Assembly (NCBI GenBank): GCA_000818945.1
Contig: KN805441.1
Location: forward strand, 62,001 to 126,000
Reading direction: 5' to 3'
Source of the DNA: Schizochytrium sp. CCTCC M209059
Taxonomy: Eukaryota; Sar; Bigyra; Thraustochytrida; Thraustochytriidae
Length of the DNA stretch: 64,000 nucleotides
A model generated the notes under the pieces. That model did not search any database. It was given only the letters and a program-made list of their open reading frames with translations, and had not been told where the DNA came from. Positions 10,185 through 20,306 of the stretch are shown here, piece after piece (positions within the stretch are counted from its first letter, which is position 1; every line of letters starts with the position of its first letter). The translations under genes were made by a program, and so were the position numbers.

Positions 10185-11708
10185 ATGTCAGCCTGGAGAC
10201 TCCCTCTCCCACGGGCAAAGCACCTTGCGTGGCCAGAGGAGGACGCCGTCGGGCCAGCCGAGGCTGTGCTTGTGGCCGCTGCTCACGAGGACCTCGATGA
10301 GGTTAAGCGTGCACTGCAAAGGGCTGCACCAAAGACACGCGCACATCGATTTCATGGGTTCCTGGCCGAGGCTCCAGCCGGCGCTAGCTACATCGTGGTG
10401 CTTCACGACATGACGGCGGACAGCGCGAACGAAGAGCAAACGCGGAGACTTGTAGAAGCCTGGGCCGTGCGACATCACCCTGATGTTCTTGTTGTCGTCC
10501 ATGGAGCGCACGAGCAGAGCGATCTCGAGGCACTCATCACATTGCATCTGAGTTCTCAGACCAGCACCATCGGAAGCGGAGACATTGCTGCGCAAACCTT
10601 CTCGATACCAGAGCTTGAGCTTCCCGCTTCCTCCGGGGCGAGCGAAGCTGACGTCAAGTCTGCCTTGCCTCACTCTGCTCTATTTGCAGAGGTCGAATCC
10701 GTTGGCTTTGGCGGCGTAGCGAAGGCCATCGCAGAAGCGAATCGGTGGAAACTCAAGCATAGACGATGCTGGAAATTGCCGATTGCACGCATCGACCCAC
10801 CATTCATGGCTGCAACCATGTCACCTGAAAGTTGCGAGAGAGCTCGATGCTTTGTACCGCGGTCCTCGGATATCATCATTGCCACGGCTCCCAAGTCCGG
10901 GACGACCATGCTGCAATGGATTTGTCACCTTTTGCGCACGGATGGCGGGAGGACGTCCGGCGCGCTGGAGTATGCTGACATCTATCAGCCCAGTCCCTGG
11001 ATCGAACTCTCCTACGACATGGGCCTTGACCCATACGAGGCGCCACATTTCCCGCGAAACTACAAATCACATGTGCGCCTCGGGTCCGTCCAGCCAGGAT
11101 GCAAGTACATTGTCACCGTGCGCGACCCCGCTCGCATTGTGATTTCCTACTACAATTTTCTCTCGGAAAAGGGTGTTCCCGAGGTCTGCTCCCGGACTCT
11201 TTCGGAATTTCTGCGCTCGCCCGATATTGCAGATGGTCAGATGTTTGGCGCTTCCATCTGGGAGTATTATCAAGAGTACTATGCATGTCGGGACGATCCT
11301 TCGGTACTCTGCCTCGTTTTTGAAGACTTCCTCACAGATCCAAAGACGCAAATTCAGGCGATCGCAGACTTTATGGAAATTGGCGATGCCTCCGAAGCTC
11401 TTGTGGACCGCGTAGTCGCGGCTAGCACAAAGGAGGCCATGAAAGAACATGCTTCTAAATTCGACGAGAGCTGGGCCTCTGAAGAGATTAGACGACTCGG
11501 TCGCGCGCGCCAGGCCGTTCACTTTGAGGTTTCTTCTCGCGTCGTCACCAAGACGCACAGTGACACTTTTGAAGAGGCCGACTTGGCCTTTTTGCGTGAG
11601 AAGTGGGACTCGATTATTGCCAAACCTCTCGGATTCGCAACGTACGAGCAATTTGCGCAGGAAATTAGGAAATCTGTGCACGCCAGGTTGTCGCGCACGT
11701 CTTCATAA
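10185..11708 (+). CDS. PAPS-dependent sulfotransferase with N-terminal extension domain
   Basis: A 507-residue protein whose second half is a Sulfotransfer_1 domain. It would transfer sulfate from PAPS to an alcohol or amine, and its acceptor cannot be predicted. The 5'-phosphosulfate loop is APKSGTT (235-241) and the likely catalytic His is in FPRNYKSHV (H296). The 3'-phosphate motif is VRDPARIVISYYNF (312-325). The middle FEDFLTDPKTQIQAIADFM is typical of cytosolic sulfotransferases. The usual C-terminal RKGxxGDWK loop is not obvious; SSRVVTKTH sits near its place. Residues 1-200 are not sulfotransferase. They show an alternating strand/helix pattern (ASYIVVLHDM, HHPDVLVVVHGA) that could be a Rossmann-like fold of unknown role. 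No signal peptide or TM is visible, unlike Golgi carbohydrate sulfotransferases. Confidence 0.85.
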   Translation: MSAWRLPLPRAKHLAWPEEDAVGPAEAVLVAAAHEDLDEVKRALQRAAPKTRAHRFHGFLAEAPAGASYIVVLHDMTADSANEEQTRRLVEAWAVRHHPDVLVVVHGAHEQSDLEALITLHLSSQTSTIGSGDIAAQTFSIPELELPASSGASEADVKSALPHSALFAEVESVGFGGVAKAIAEANRWKLKHRRCWKLPIARIDPPFMAATMSPESCERARCFVPRSSDIIIATAPKSGTTMLQWICHLLRTDGGRTSGALEYADIYQPSPWIELSYDMGLDPYEAPHFPRNYKSHVRLGSVQPGCKYIVTVRDPARIVISYYNFLSEKGVPEVCSRTLSEFLRSPDIADGQMFGASIWEYYQEYYACRDDPSVLCLVFEDFLTDPKTQIQAIADFMEIGDASEALVDRVVAASTKEAMKEHASKFDESWASEEIRRLGRARQAVHFEVSSRVVTKTHSDTFEEADLAFLREKWDSIIAKPLGFATYEQFAQEIRKSVHARLSRTSS

Positions 11709-12026
11709 GCAAGTAATTTTGCTTGTCAGGCTAGCTGCTATTGCTGCCGGATAGGTGGAGACTTGAGGGCGCGATAAGCTCGACCTCAAATGAAATGCGG
11801 AAGAATGCGGCGAGCTTCTCTTAGCCCTTGCTGTCTAAAGAAAAAAGCATCAAGAATAGGTCCTTCAAAAGATTGAAAAGGAATTTTCACTACCTGTTCA
11901 CTCTCAACCGTCTGGCAAACCTTTATCGATAACGTATTGTTTCCCCTTTCACCCTCCCTTTCTTAATACAAGGGAGCCATGGTATTTTTTTTAATATTAA
12001 AAGCGAGATCGCAAAGCAATTCTTGG
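11709..12026. other. Convergent 3' region, sulfotransferase / S74 protein
   Basis: A 318-bp spacer between two convergent genes, more AT-rich than the coding DNA, with a T-run followed by AATATTAAAA near 11985-12001. It probably holds both 3' UTRs. No gene seen. Confidence 0.5.
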
Positions 12027-15000
12027 TTATTCTTGCTTTGCCTGTGCTAGCTGTGCCTCAAGAGAGCGTACGCGCTCCTCGAGACGCTTGATGCTCTCTA
12101 CAAGTAGCGGGGCCATACGTGAATACTGTACAGCAAGAGTCTCGTCGCCAATGACAACCTCTGGCACAACTTCAGCGACTTCCTGTGCCAAGAAACCGAG
12201 TTCGCGTCGCGAAGAATGAGAGGCCTTCGCATGGTACGAAATTCCCCTCAGGTTCCGCACCTTTTTAAGCGCGAGATCCCCATCGATACTTTGGATGTCT
12301 TCCTTGAGACGCGCGTCCGAGGCCTCTGCGATGGCCCCTGAGACGTGCATGCCGCCCATGCCAACATGGAGCTCTGTAATTCCATGCAGGGCACCACCAT
12401 CAATTGTGACATTCCTCAAGTGATGTCCATTCATGTCAATCGGACCGGTCATATTCATGGCGCCGACGCACTGGGTCTGCACGCACGAGTTTGAAGCGTC
12501 ATGCTCCGTGGGTACGAGCACCAGCGCCGAGGACGCAGCTAGCGTTCCATTCGGCGTTGCTACAGTCACGCGAAAAGGTGTCCCTGCGCTCGCACCCTCG
12601 TGGACGCTATTCGTGCCCTTGTCAGAGGAGGCAGCGTCCATGTACGCAAGATTTTCCGCACGGAAACTACCTGCTGCAAACTCAATATCAGGACCAACAT
12701 GAATGTCTGCTTCCGCCGTGAGCGACCGCACACCTGTGAGACTTGCTCCAGAGACAGCAGGAGCATTCGGAGTGGACCACTTGTCGCCATCGTGCACAAA
12801 GAGCGACATGACACCGGGAGCCAACACAAAGGTGACGGACGATACCGTTGTGCCTTGTGCCGCGGCTTGCTCCGACACAACTTCCAAGTCGCCATCATCA
12901 ATGGCATTCTGCACCAGGAGCCACTCGCCGCTTTTTGCTTCAAGAGGTAAACGCATGACAGAGCCTTTTCCTTGGACGCGAACAAATGAGGAAAGCAAAG
13001 AATCCTTTGCTTCGGCGGTAGATGCCGCGTCAATTGTCTGGGCAGTCGTCACGAATTTGCCATCAAAAACGACATCTGAAAAAGCATGTACAGAGACGTT
13101 GAGAAACGCGTGACGATCCGAAATCTTGATTGCGGACTCACCAATTTGCAAAGCGCCATCGCGCTCATTTGCCCAAAGGCCCAGCGAGCTATTGGCGAGA
13201 CGAAGAGCGCGTAAGCCCCGAATTTCGCTCTGCACGAGGCTGACGCCCTGTGCAGGCCACTCTGCATGCGTGACATTCACAGTCGAAATGGCAATCTCTT
13301 GATCAGAATTCTCAACCTTGCTGCGCAAAGACATTGCGCCCGAGCCAAGAGAGAAGCGCGTGTGAGACTGGCGATCTACAAGTTCCACATTTTGTTCGAG
13401 TCCAAGCTCCCCGGAATGCGAACGGAACCGAAATCCCTGATGCGAGTCGAAAACGGTCGTACCTGCGTCACTCGTCGGTTTTTCGCTGGGGTATATTGTG
13501 AGCAAGTCCCCAACTTGCAAAGCAGTTTCGTTCCACTCGACAGCATTTTCACCAAGCAGCATTCGGCCAGAGAGAATGGAAGCGGTGCCTGAAACATTGA
13601 GAGCCCCTTCCATTTGAGTAGCGCCCTGCACCGTGGTTGAGCCTGCGACATAGAGGCTCTCGAGTGAAGCGAATGCGTCAACACTGAGGTTCCCGTGAAC
13701 AAGAGCATCCTGGCCGATGGACATATTCCCATGAACTGTCATTTCGCCATGCGTATGCACATTTCGTGCCACAGTAAGCGAAGCATTGGCACGGATATCG
13801 TGGAAAAATTCTGTTGCGCCATCGACATCGAGGCGCAGCAACTTGTCCACATGCAGCCCACCATGAAGCTCGAGCTCGTCGAGCACGACGACCTTGCCTT
13901 GAATCTCGAGGCTCGTGCTTTCTTGGCTGTCATCCTCCGAGAGGATCACGGCATTGATGGCCGCTGTGCCATCCATGCCGAAGACGATACCATCGCCGAC
14001 AGAGATTGACCGCTCCACACCAAGTCCTCCCTGAAGCACTAGCGCGCCTGTTTCAGTCGAAGTAGACTCTGTGGGGCTGGTGATGACAACATTGCCAGCC
14101 AGACTTACATCGGATCCCACGGCCATAGTGCCGGGGACATTAAGCGAGGAGGTCTTGCCCAGGACCACATCGCCCTCGATACCCACCATGTCTCCGAAAA
14201 GTGCAGCTCCCGAGACAGCCATGGATCCCTGCACGGCTGCGGCTTGTTGCTTTGCATCGAAAGTCACAAAGGCACTTCCATCTTGCGCGGCAATCTCGAG
14301 CGAGGAAGTGGCACTACCTTTCTTAGGGGAAATGCGCAAGTTGCCCTGCAGGGCAACACTGCCGGACTCTGCTGCAATATTGAGCGTATCTGCACCGAGT
14401 ACGGCATCGCCGGCCACGCGGAGACCGCCTTCGCCGGCCGAGATCGTGCCTTGGACATCAAGATCACCGCCCAGCGCAGCATTCCCCCCAATGCTCAAGC
14501 GACCCAAGGTTTCAAGAGCCGTCGACGCTCGCAGAGTTCCGCGCGTGACAATATCCCCAGCTTCCAGATGAAGCCCACCTTGTTCAAGTGTCACGGAACC
14601 CGCGCCTCCCATTTTTAAGTTTCCAGAGGCGAGCACGACATCGCCACTGAGCACAGAGAGTCCTTGGTGCAGCTTTGCTTCTCCGAGGACTTCTTGCTTA
14701 CCGCTAATGTAGACGGACCCCCCTTTAGCAACTTCGATAGAACCCCCATTCAGCTGAAGGTGACCATTTTGGCCGAGCGTAAGGTTGACATTGTCGGCAA
14801 GGTCCATTGCAGTCTCGTGTAGTGTAAGTTTGGTGATGGCCTTGATACGAGCCTCGAGGCGTCCCGAGACCTGATTCGCCTGCACAGGACCATGAACGAG
14901 GGCAGCGATTGACGCCAACGTGGACCAACTCGCCCCATCGTAGGCTTCAAAGGCCATTTCTCCAGCAACATCGTCCTTGAGAGCGATTTGCGGAACGTGA

Positions 15001-15719
15001 GGTGAGGTACCGCGCGCGCGACGCAGCTGAAGTCGCGGGTAAGAAACTGTCGCCGCACCGACCTGCGTAAGCGATAGACGACCGCCTTCGTCAATGCGCA
15101 TAGTTTGTGGAGACGCACGCGAGCTTACCTGCAGGACAGCGCTTCCGTCAGCCGCGTCAATCGCTTTGGAGCTCTGGGAGAAGGACAGTCCCCAGAAGAG
15201 ACCTTGTGCATTGAAATAGAGATTGGCGCACTGATGAGAGGTAGCATCGCCGAGTCTGACGGCAGCACTTGCAAGCGAACTTTCCCCTGCCCCTTTACCC
15301 TGCTGCTGCACGCGTCCCTCGAGGCGAATCGCGGAGGTGCCGTCGCTGTTGGTTGCGTCGATTTGATGCTTGGGATCCTTGGAGCCAATGGCAAGGAACC
15401 CTTCATTTGTCAAGTGCATGCGCGTCTCCAGCTGTTTGTCTTTACCCTTTGCCACTCCATCTACACGAGGCAGAGACACGCGAAGGTCTTGCTTTTCTGG
15501 GACATGCTCAATCGCCGCTGAGCGTTTATCTTGCGCGTCCCAGAACTGCACGCTACGCGGCTCGTTATCTGCTGCCTTGGATCTTATGTTAAATGTGCAC
15601 GCACCCTTTTCATCATCCGTACACCATCCGTGTGCGCTTGTGCAGACTACCGCGAGCGCCGCCGCCGCCAGCAGGTAGCGCGTACTCCGCCGTGGGACGC
15701 GCGTCCCAACCGTTGACAT
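12027..15719 (-). CDS. Secreted beta-stalk protein with C-terminal peptidase S74 self-cleaving chaperone domain
   Basis: A 1230-residue protein. Residues 1-30 are a basic then Ala/Leu/Val-rich signal peptide ending SAHG. Residues about 130-1120 are a long chain of short Gly/Asn/Ala-rich beta turns (LQGNLRIS, MAVGSDVSLAGNVVIT, VHGNMSIGQDALVHGNLSV), as in trimeric beta-helical tail fibres. Residues about 1133-1230 are an intramolecular chaperone auto-processing (Peptidase_S74) domain: SDARLKEDI, then ELGFLAQEVAEVVPEVV, VQYSRMAPLLVESI, and a terminal heptad coil. S74 domains trimerise, help fold the stalk and cut themselves with a Ser-Lys dyad. Here S1134 and K1139 keep the spacing known from phage endosialidase and MYRF. 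The release site would leave a stalk of about 1130 residues. The ATG at 15719 follows an in-frame GTG. There is no TM apart from the signal peptide, so secretion or a cell-surface role is inferred. Confidence 0.8.
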   Translation of the reverse strand: MSTVGTRVPRRSTRYLLAAAALAVVCTSAHGWCTDDEKGACTFNIRSKAADNEPRSVQFWDAQDKRSAAIEHVPEKQDLRVSLPRVDGVAKGKDKQLETRMHLTNEGFLAIGSKDPKHQIDATNSDGTSAIRLEGRVQQQGKGAGESSLASAAVRLGDATSHQCANLYFNAQGLFWGLSFSQSSKAIDAADGSAVLQVSSRASPQTMRIDEGGRLSLTQVGAATVSYPRLQLRRARGTSPHVPQIALKDDVAGEMAFEAYDGASWSTLASIAALVHGPVQANQVSGRLEARIKAITKLTLHETAMDLADNVNLTLGQNGHLQLNGGSIEVAKGGSVYISGKQEVLGEAKLHQGLSVLSGDVVLASGNLKMGGAGSVTLEQGGLHLEAGDIVTRGTLRASTALETLGRLSIGGNAALGGDLDVQGTISAGEGGLRVAGDAVLGADTLNIAAESGSVALQGNLRISPKKGSATSSLEIAAQDGSAFVTFDAKQQAAAVQGSMAVSGAALFGDMVGIEGDVVLGKTSSLNVPGTMAVGSDVSLAGNVVITSPTESTSTETGALVLQGGLGVERSISVGDGIVFGMDGTAAINAVILSEDDSQESTSLEIQGKVVVLDELELHGGLHVDKLLRLDVDGATEFFHDIRANASLTVARNVHTHGEMTVHGNMSIGQDALVHGNLSVDAFASLESLYVAGSTTVQGATQMEGALNVSGTASILSGRMLLGENAVEWNETALQVGDLLTIYPSEKPTSDAGTTVFDSHQGFRFRSHSGELGLEQNVELVDRQSHTRFSLGSGAMSLRSKVENSDQEIAISTVNVTHAEWPAQGVSLVQSEIRGLRALRLANSSLGLWANERDGALQIGESAIKISDRHAFLNVSVHAFSDVVFDGKFVTTAQTIDAASTAEAKDSLLSSFVRVQGKGSVMRLPLEAKSGEWLLVQNAIDDGDLEVVSEQAAAQGTTVSSVTFVLAPGVMSLFVHDGDKWSTPNAPAVSGASLTGVRSLTAEADIHVGPDIEFAAGSFRAENLAYMDAASSDKGTNSVHEGASAGTPFRVTVATPNGTLAASSALVLVPTEHDASNSCVQTQCVGAMNMTGPIDMNGHHLRNVTIDGGALHGITELHVGMGGMHVSGAIAEASDARLKEDIQSIDGDLALKKVRNLRGISYHAKASHSSRRELGFLAQEVAEVVPEVVIGDETLAVQYSRMAPLLVESIKRLEERVRSLEAQLAQAKQE

Positions 15720-16835
15720 CACCTTCTGTTCGAAGTTCTAGCCGCTGCAGAGGCAGCAGGCGGCAGCGCGCTCGCTGGATCGAAGTAGACGAAATACGTG
15801 GCTGAGCAGGACAAATGGCCGCACAAGCTCGCGCCTGCTCGCAATGCTTGCTCCTCGCTCGTGCTTTTCGCGAGCGAGCTCAACGTCTGGAGCAGAAATT
15901 CTGCATTGCTTTGCTTTTTGCTTCCCTTGCGCAACCCCCCCTTTTTTTTTTCGCTTTTGCGCAACTCCTTTTGCGCATTGGGATGATGATGAACGCTCAT
16001 CAGTGCCGAGATGAGAGCGACAACCTTCGTCTTCAGCCTTTAGCCTGCAGAAGCAACCAGGGCCTGCAGAGGCAGCTGTAGCGGAGGAGAGAAGGCATCT
16101 TCCGAAGAACTCGGGTTCTTATCTGCAGCTGCGGTCAGCTCGGAGGCGGCTGGCCTTGAGACTGGCGTCTTCTCGGTGATGTTTGATCGATGAATGAACG
16201 GTCAGGTCTGAGCAATTATGCCCGTCTCAAGCTGCTGCTGGCAAGACGTCCTGAGTTTCAACAGCGGTAGCGATTGTCATCCAACTTTAACACTAATCCC
16301 GCATATGCACGCAAATACGCGCGCACGCAAACACACGCGCTAAGCAGATGCACGCGCAACATTCAGTGTTTTCGTGGGCCAAAAAAAATCGAGGATCACA
16401 AACAACAAAAACAAGAACAAGTTCAATGTCCACGACAACCTGCCGCTCCACGCTCGGAGAGGCAAACAATCTCGTAGAGACAAACAAGCAATCGACAGCG
16501 CTTAATCGCGACCCTCGAGCAGTGCATACAGCTTGCGTGCTTGTATACTTGGACCTGCGAAGAAGTAATAGTAGGAAGATAGAAACATCATCGCCGGACC
16601 GACCGACCGACCGACCGACTGACTGACCAGAGGCAGATCAGATACTCGCGACGAGCTCATCTCTGTCGCGCGCAGAGGAAACGAGCAGAGACGCTCGCAG
16701 CTGGGAAGGCGGAGTTCGCGTGAGTGCGTGGACGCGTGCGTGCTTGCGTGCGTGCTTGCGTGCGTGTGTGGCTTCTATAGGGCTCGTTGAACGAACGTCA
16801 GTCAGTCGAGTGACAAACGCGGCAAGACGCCAGCC
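15720..16835. promoter_or_regulatory. Divergent promoter region, S74 protein / prolidase
   Basis: About 1.1 kb between divergent starts. A 93-codon minus-strand frame (15719-16000) ends at the S74 start and has no recognisable domain. Simple repeats cluster on the prolidase side: (GACC)n changing to GACT at about 16597-16628, and alternating TGCG/TGCT units at about 16735-16770, immediately before the leader. CTGCAG is frequent at about 16035-16130. No TATA box is obvious. Confidence 0.4.
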
Positions 16836-18368
16836 ATGAGCAACGGAAGCGAGTTCCGAGGCGCACCGCCGCCCGTGGCGGGCAACGGGGCGAACGGGAA
16901 GTGGGCCGATGCCCTCGATCTGTACGAGGTGGACCTCGACATGTACAAGGAAAACCGCGAAAAGCTGGTGTCCAAACTCAAGGCCCGCGACGACGTTATC
17001 TGCAAGGATAATAGCATCGCCCTCTTTCAGGGTGGACCCGCGCCCACGAGATACGATTCTGACCACGAACCCATTTTTCGCCAAGAGTCCAACTTCTCGT
17101 ACCTCTTTGGCGTGAAGGAGCCCGACGTGTATGGCGTCATTGAACTTGAGAGTGGCCGAACCACGCTCTTTTTCCCAAAGCTTCCCGAGTCGTACGCCAT
17201 CGTCATGGGCGAAATTCGGTCCGCCGAGAGCTTTAAAAAGGAGTACGCGGTAGATGATGTGCGCTTCGAACCCGAACTACGCTCCTTTATCGAAGATCTC
17301 GATCCCAAAGTCATTTACACCACGCGGGGACTCAACAAGGACAGTGGCATTTACGCCAAGGAAGCCCACTACGAAGGCGTCGAAAACCACCGCGTGGACA
17401 ATGGCACTCTTTACGACGTGATTGTAGAGTGCCGCGTGATCAAGTCGGCGCGTGAAATCGCTCTGATGCGTCACATCAACAAGATTAGCAGCCAAGCGCA
17501 CTGCTGGATCATGACCCAGGCGCAGCCTGGCATGCGCGAGTTCCAGCTCGAGAGTCTTTTCGAGCATTGGGGCTACTTTCGCGGAGGCTGCCGGCACCGC
17601 AGCTACACGAGCATCTGTGGCTGCGGCGGAAATGGTTCGATCCTGCACTACGGTCACGCTGGTGCGCCCAATGACGGCATCATCGAGCCGGATGATATGT
17701 GCTTGCTCGATATGGGCGCCGAGTACAAGTGCTACACGAGCGACATTACCTGCACGTTTCCCGTGAGTGGCAAATTCTCGGATGACCAACGTGCCATTTA
17801 CGAGGCTGTCCTCGACGCGCAATGGACTGTCATGCGCGCCATGAAGCCGGGGGTTTCGTATGTTGACATGCACACGCTGGCGTACCGCGTCATCCTTACA
17901 CATTTGTCGAAGCTTGGTGTCGTCAAGGGCGACATTGACGAGATGCTGGCTGCCGACCTTGGAGCTGTCTTTATGCCACATGGGCTCGGCCACTTTATGG
18001 GCCTTGACACGCATGACGTTGGCGGGCGCGCCAAGGGTCTTCCTGTGCAGACACGTCCCGGTTACACGAGTTTGCGTTGCTGTGCAACGCTTGAGCCCGG
18101 CATGGTGCTCACCGTCGAACCGGGCGTTTACTTTAACGATTATTCGCTCGACAAGGCGCTTGCCGACGACAAACAGGCGCACTTTATTGACGCCGACGCT
18201 CTCAAACGTTTCCGAAACACGGGGGGAATTCGTCTTGAGGACGACGTTCTCGTCACGGAAACGGGGATTGAGAACATGACGCAGTGCCCGCGTGCCGTTG
18301 ACGATGTTGAGGCCGTCCTAGCTGGCAAGCTGGACTACACCTCCACCTTTAAATCTTTTTCGTCTTAG
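16836..18368 (+). CDS. PEPD: Xaa-Pro dipeptidase (prolidase), M24B
   Basis: A 510-residue cytosolic metallopeptidase that splits Xaa-Pro dipeptides in the last step of protein and collagen-type peptide turnover. The N-terminal aminopeptidase-P-like domain (about 30-190) has the FRQESNFSYLFGVKEPDVYGVIE signature. The C-terminal pita-bread domain keeps all five dinuclear metal ligands: D292 (LLDMGAEY), D303 (YTSDITCTFP), H386 (MPHGLGHFMGLDTHD), E428 (LTVEPGVYF) and E468 (GGIRLEDD). HYGHAG at about 271-276 supplies the substrate-binding His. Length matches human PEPD (493) closely, with a short Gly/Asn-rich N-terminal addition. The ATG at 16836 has a good GCCATGA context. Confidence 0.95.
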   Translation: MSNGSEFRGAPPPVAGNGANGKWADALDLYEVDLDMYKENREKLVSKLKARDDVICKDNSIALFQGGPAPTRYDSDHEPIFRQESNFSYLFGVKEPDVYGVIELESGRTTLFFPKLPESYAIVMGEIRSAESFKKEYAVDDVRFEPELRSFIEDLDPKVIYTTRGLNKDSGIYAKEAHYEGVENHRVDNGTLYDVIVECRVIKSAREIALMRHINKISSQAHCWIMTQAQPGMREFQLESLFEHWGYFRGGCRHRSYTSICGCGGNGSILHYGHAGAPNDGIIEPDDMCLLDMGAEYKCYTSDITCTFPVSGKFSDDQRAIYEAVLDAQWTVMRAMKPGVSYVDMHTLAYRVILTHLSKLGVVKGDIDEMLAADLGAVFMPHGLGHFMGLDTHDVGGRAKGLPVQTRPGYTSLRCCATLEPGMVLTVEPGVYFNDYSLDKALADDKQAHFIDADALKRFRNTGGIRLEDDVLVTETGIENMTQCPRAVDDVEAVLAGKLDYTSTFKSFSS

Positions 18369-18703
18369 GTTGTGATCCCAAACAAGAATGAATGAGCGCT
18401 TTTTTGTGGGGGGCGTTTTCGATCTTGAGGCGGGCCGGGCCGTTCCTGCTGGCAGGCTGGACTAGCCTAGGACTAACTCACCGTCCTTTTAATATTAGGC
18501 TTTTTCGTCTTGATGTCTTCTAATCCCTAAGCAAGCAACCCTTTTCTTCTCCAGTTTGAGCCCAACAAGGCCGCAGTTGCGCTTTGCATCTTCGCAAGCG
18601 GGCGACATCCGACGCGGCGTAGGCCGGCAGGGCGACAGCGCGGCGTCGGGACCCAACCGCTAGCGCGCCGACGCGGCGCGGGCCGCCGCTTCATGAGGAC
18701 GCC
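18369..18703. other. Intergenic spacer
   Basis: A 335-bp gap between two plus-strand genes. It contains CTAGCCTAGG at about 18464-18473 and a TTTTAATATTAG stretch at 18487-18498. The 3' half is very CG-rich and is presumably the leader of the next gene. No gene seen. Confidence 0.4.
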
Positions 18704-18758
18704 ATGGTCACCATCAACAGCACGAATAGTAGCCGCAACAGTAGCAGCAGCAGAAGTA

Positions 18759-18790
<32 letters not shown>

Positions 18791-20107
18791 GAAGGCGGCG
18801 GCGGTGGCGTTGGTGGCAGCGAGAATATCACGGGACCTCGGACGCCGCCACGATCGTCACCGCCAGGCTCGCCACGCGCGAACGGCGTGCAGCCGACGCT
18901 GACGGTTGTAATTCCCGCTCGGCCAGAAGATTTCGACCGCTTCCAACGCAAGCGCGAAGTGGGCTTGACAGCGCGACCACCAGGTCTCGAGCCTGTTATA
19001 CAGTCACCTCGCGAGAATGACTCCGTCATGGAGGCCCAGCAGCTTCCGCCTCAGCACCGTGCAGGCTCCAATGCGCGACGAATGCCAGGTGCGTCGCTGT
19101 CAAATTGGTCCCAAACATCGTCCGACGCCGCCTCGGAGAGGAGCACCGAGCAGACTCTTGCAAACTTTCGCCAGGTGCGCGACTCCGAACAAAGTGATCC
19201 TCACGAGCGTGAAGCTTTGGTTCGTTCCAACCATGTAACGCTCTGCAAGCTCGAGGAGGAGCAGCATCTCTTGTATCTGGAACTTGAGGACCAGGAAGAG
19301 CTCCTCGAGAAGCTCGAGCAAGAGCTCCAGGAGGATCTTGACGTTATCGAGACCTGTCTCGACAAACAACTTATTCCCATGTTTGAGCGCGTAGAGTCGA
19401 TGCACAACGATATCGTAAGTCGTGCGGATGAACTCGTCTTTTTGCAAAAGGAGGTCGAACTTATCGTGCCCGGCGTTGTTGCCGAGCGCATCGAAAAACT
19501 CATGGATCGAGTCAATAGCGCCGGTGAAAGTACCGCGTCCGAAGTGGAACTGGCACTACGAAACGTTCAAGAAAAGAAGGAAAAGGCGCTCGCTATGCGC
19601 TATCTTCCGCGCTGGGTGTCATCCCGTTTCTTTAGTCAAGGAGAGCGCGATGTGCTCGATGACAATGAGGAAGACAGCCCCAAGAGCGAAGCGGATGGGC
19701 CTGATGAAGACATCAAAAGAAAGCATTACGAAGATGCGGAAGGCAACCGCACCTGGAGTGCAAGAGATGGCAACCGGAACAGGCGTCAGTCAGAAGAGAA
19801 GGAGGGCGAACGTGGCGACAAAGAAGATGAAAGAAGTATAAAGACTGCCATCATTGCTAACACAGGCGACGCGAAGGCCTCGGCCCTTCCAGAATCATTT
19901 GCTGATGCTGAAGAAAATAGTGGATTCAGCAAGCCACCAAGTGACACAATCGCTCGTAGCGGGCCGCTCAAGACGATGCAGCGTCTCGCACGTCTACTCT
20001 ATTCTCTCTTCGCAACCACGGTAAAGCTGGGCGTCGTGGTTGCGGTCGCCGCTTTTCTGTTGTCGACAGTTCTACTCGCGCAGGAAAGTGATCCCGAGCA
20101 CGCATGA
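18704..20107 (+). CDS. Tail-anchored coiled-coil protein, function unknown
   Basis: A 467-residue protein I do not recognise. Residues 5-35 are Ser/Asn runs encoded by an AGC/AGT trinucleotide repeat, followed by a Gly run. Residues about 37-160 are Pro/Ser-rich and disordered. Residues about 175-300 form an acidic heptad coiled coil (KLEEEQHLLYLELEDQEELLEKL), continuing through IEKLMDRVNSAGES. A charged segment follows. A single hydrophobic helix (TTVKLGVVVAVAAFLLSTVLLA, about 437-458) sits nine residues from the end. That is the layout of a tail-anchored protein of the ER or another organelle, such as a tether or SNARE-like adaptor, but no SNARE or golgin signature is present. The repeat tract makes the N-terminal length likely to vary between strains. 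Confidence 0.65.
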
Positions 20108-20306
20108 CAATCAAGAAAAGGCGAAATACGTCGATCGAAACAGACCAATCTTCACTTTGCCATGCACATGCTCTCTGCCGGTATTCTATTGTATATTTAC
20201 TGTTATTTTGTGTGTTTGCCATCACTTGAGCGCAAGTCAAATATTCGAACTCCCGAGGGAGAAGCTTTAATCCCGCCACCTTCCGCAGACATCAACAATC
20301 ATCATA
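20108..20306. other. Convergent 3' spacer
   Basis: 199 bp between the ends of the tail-anchored gene and the TTL-like gene. It is AT-rich, with no gene. Confidence 0.5.
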
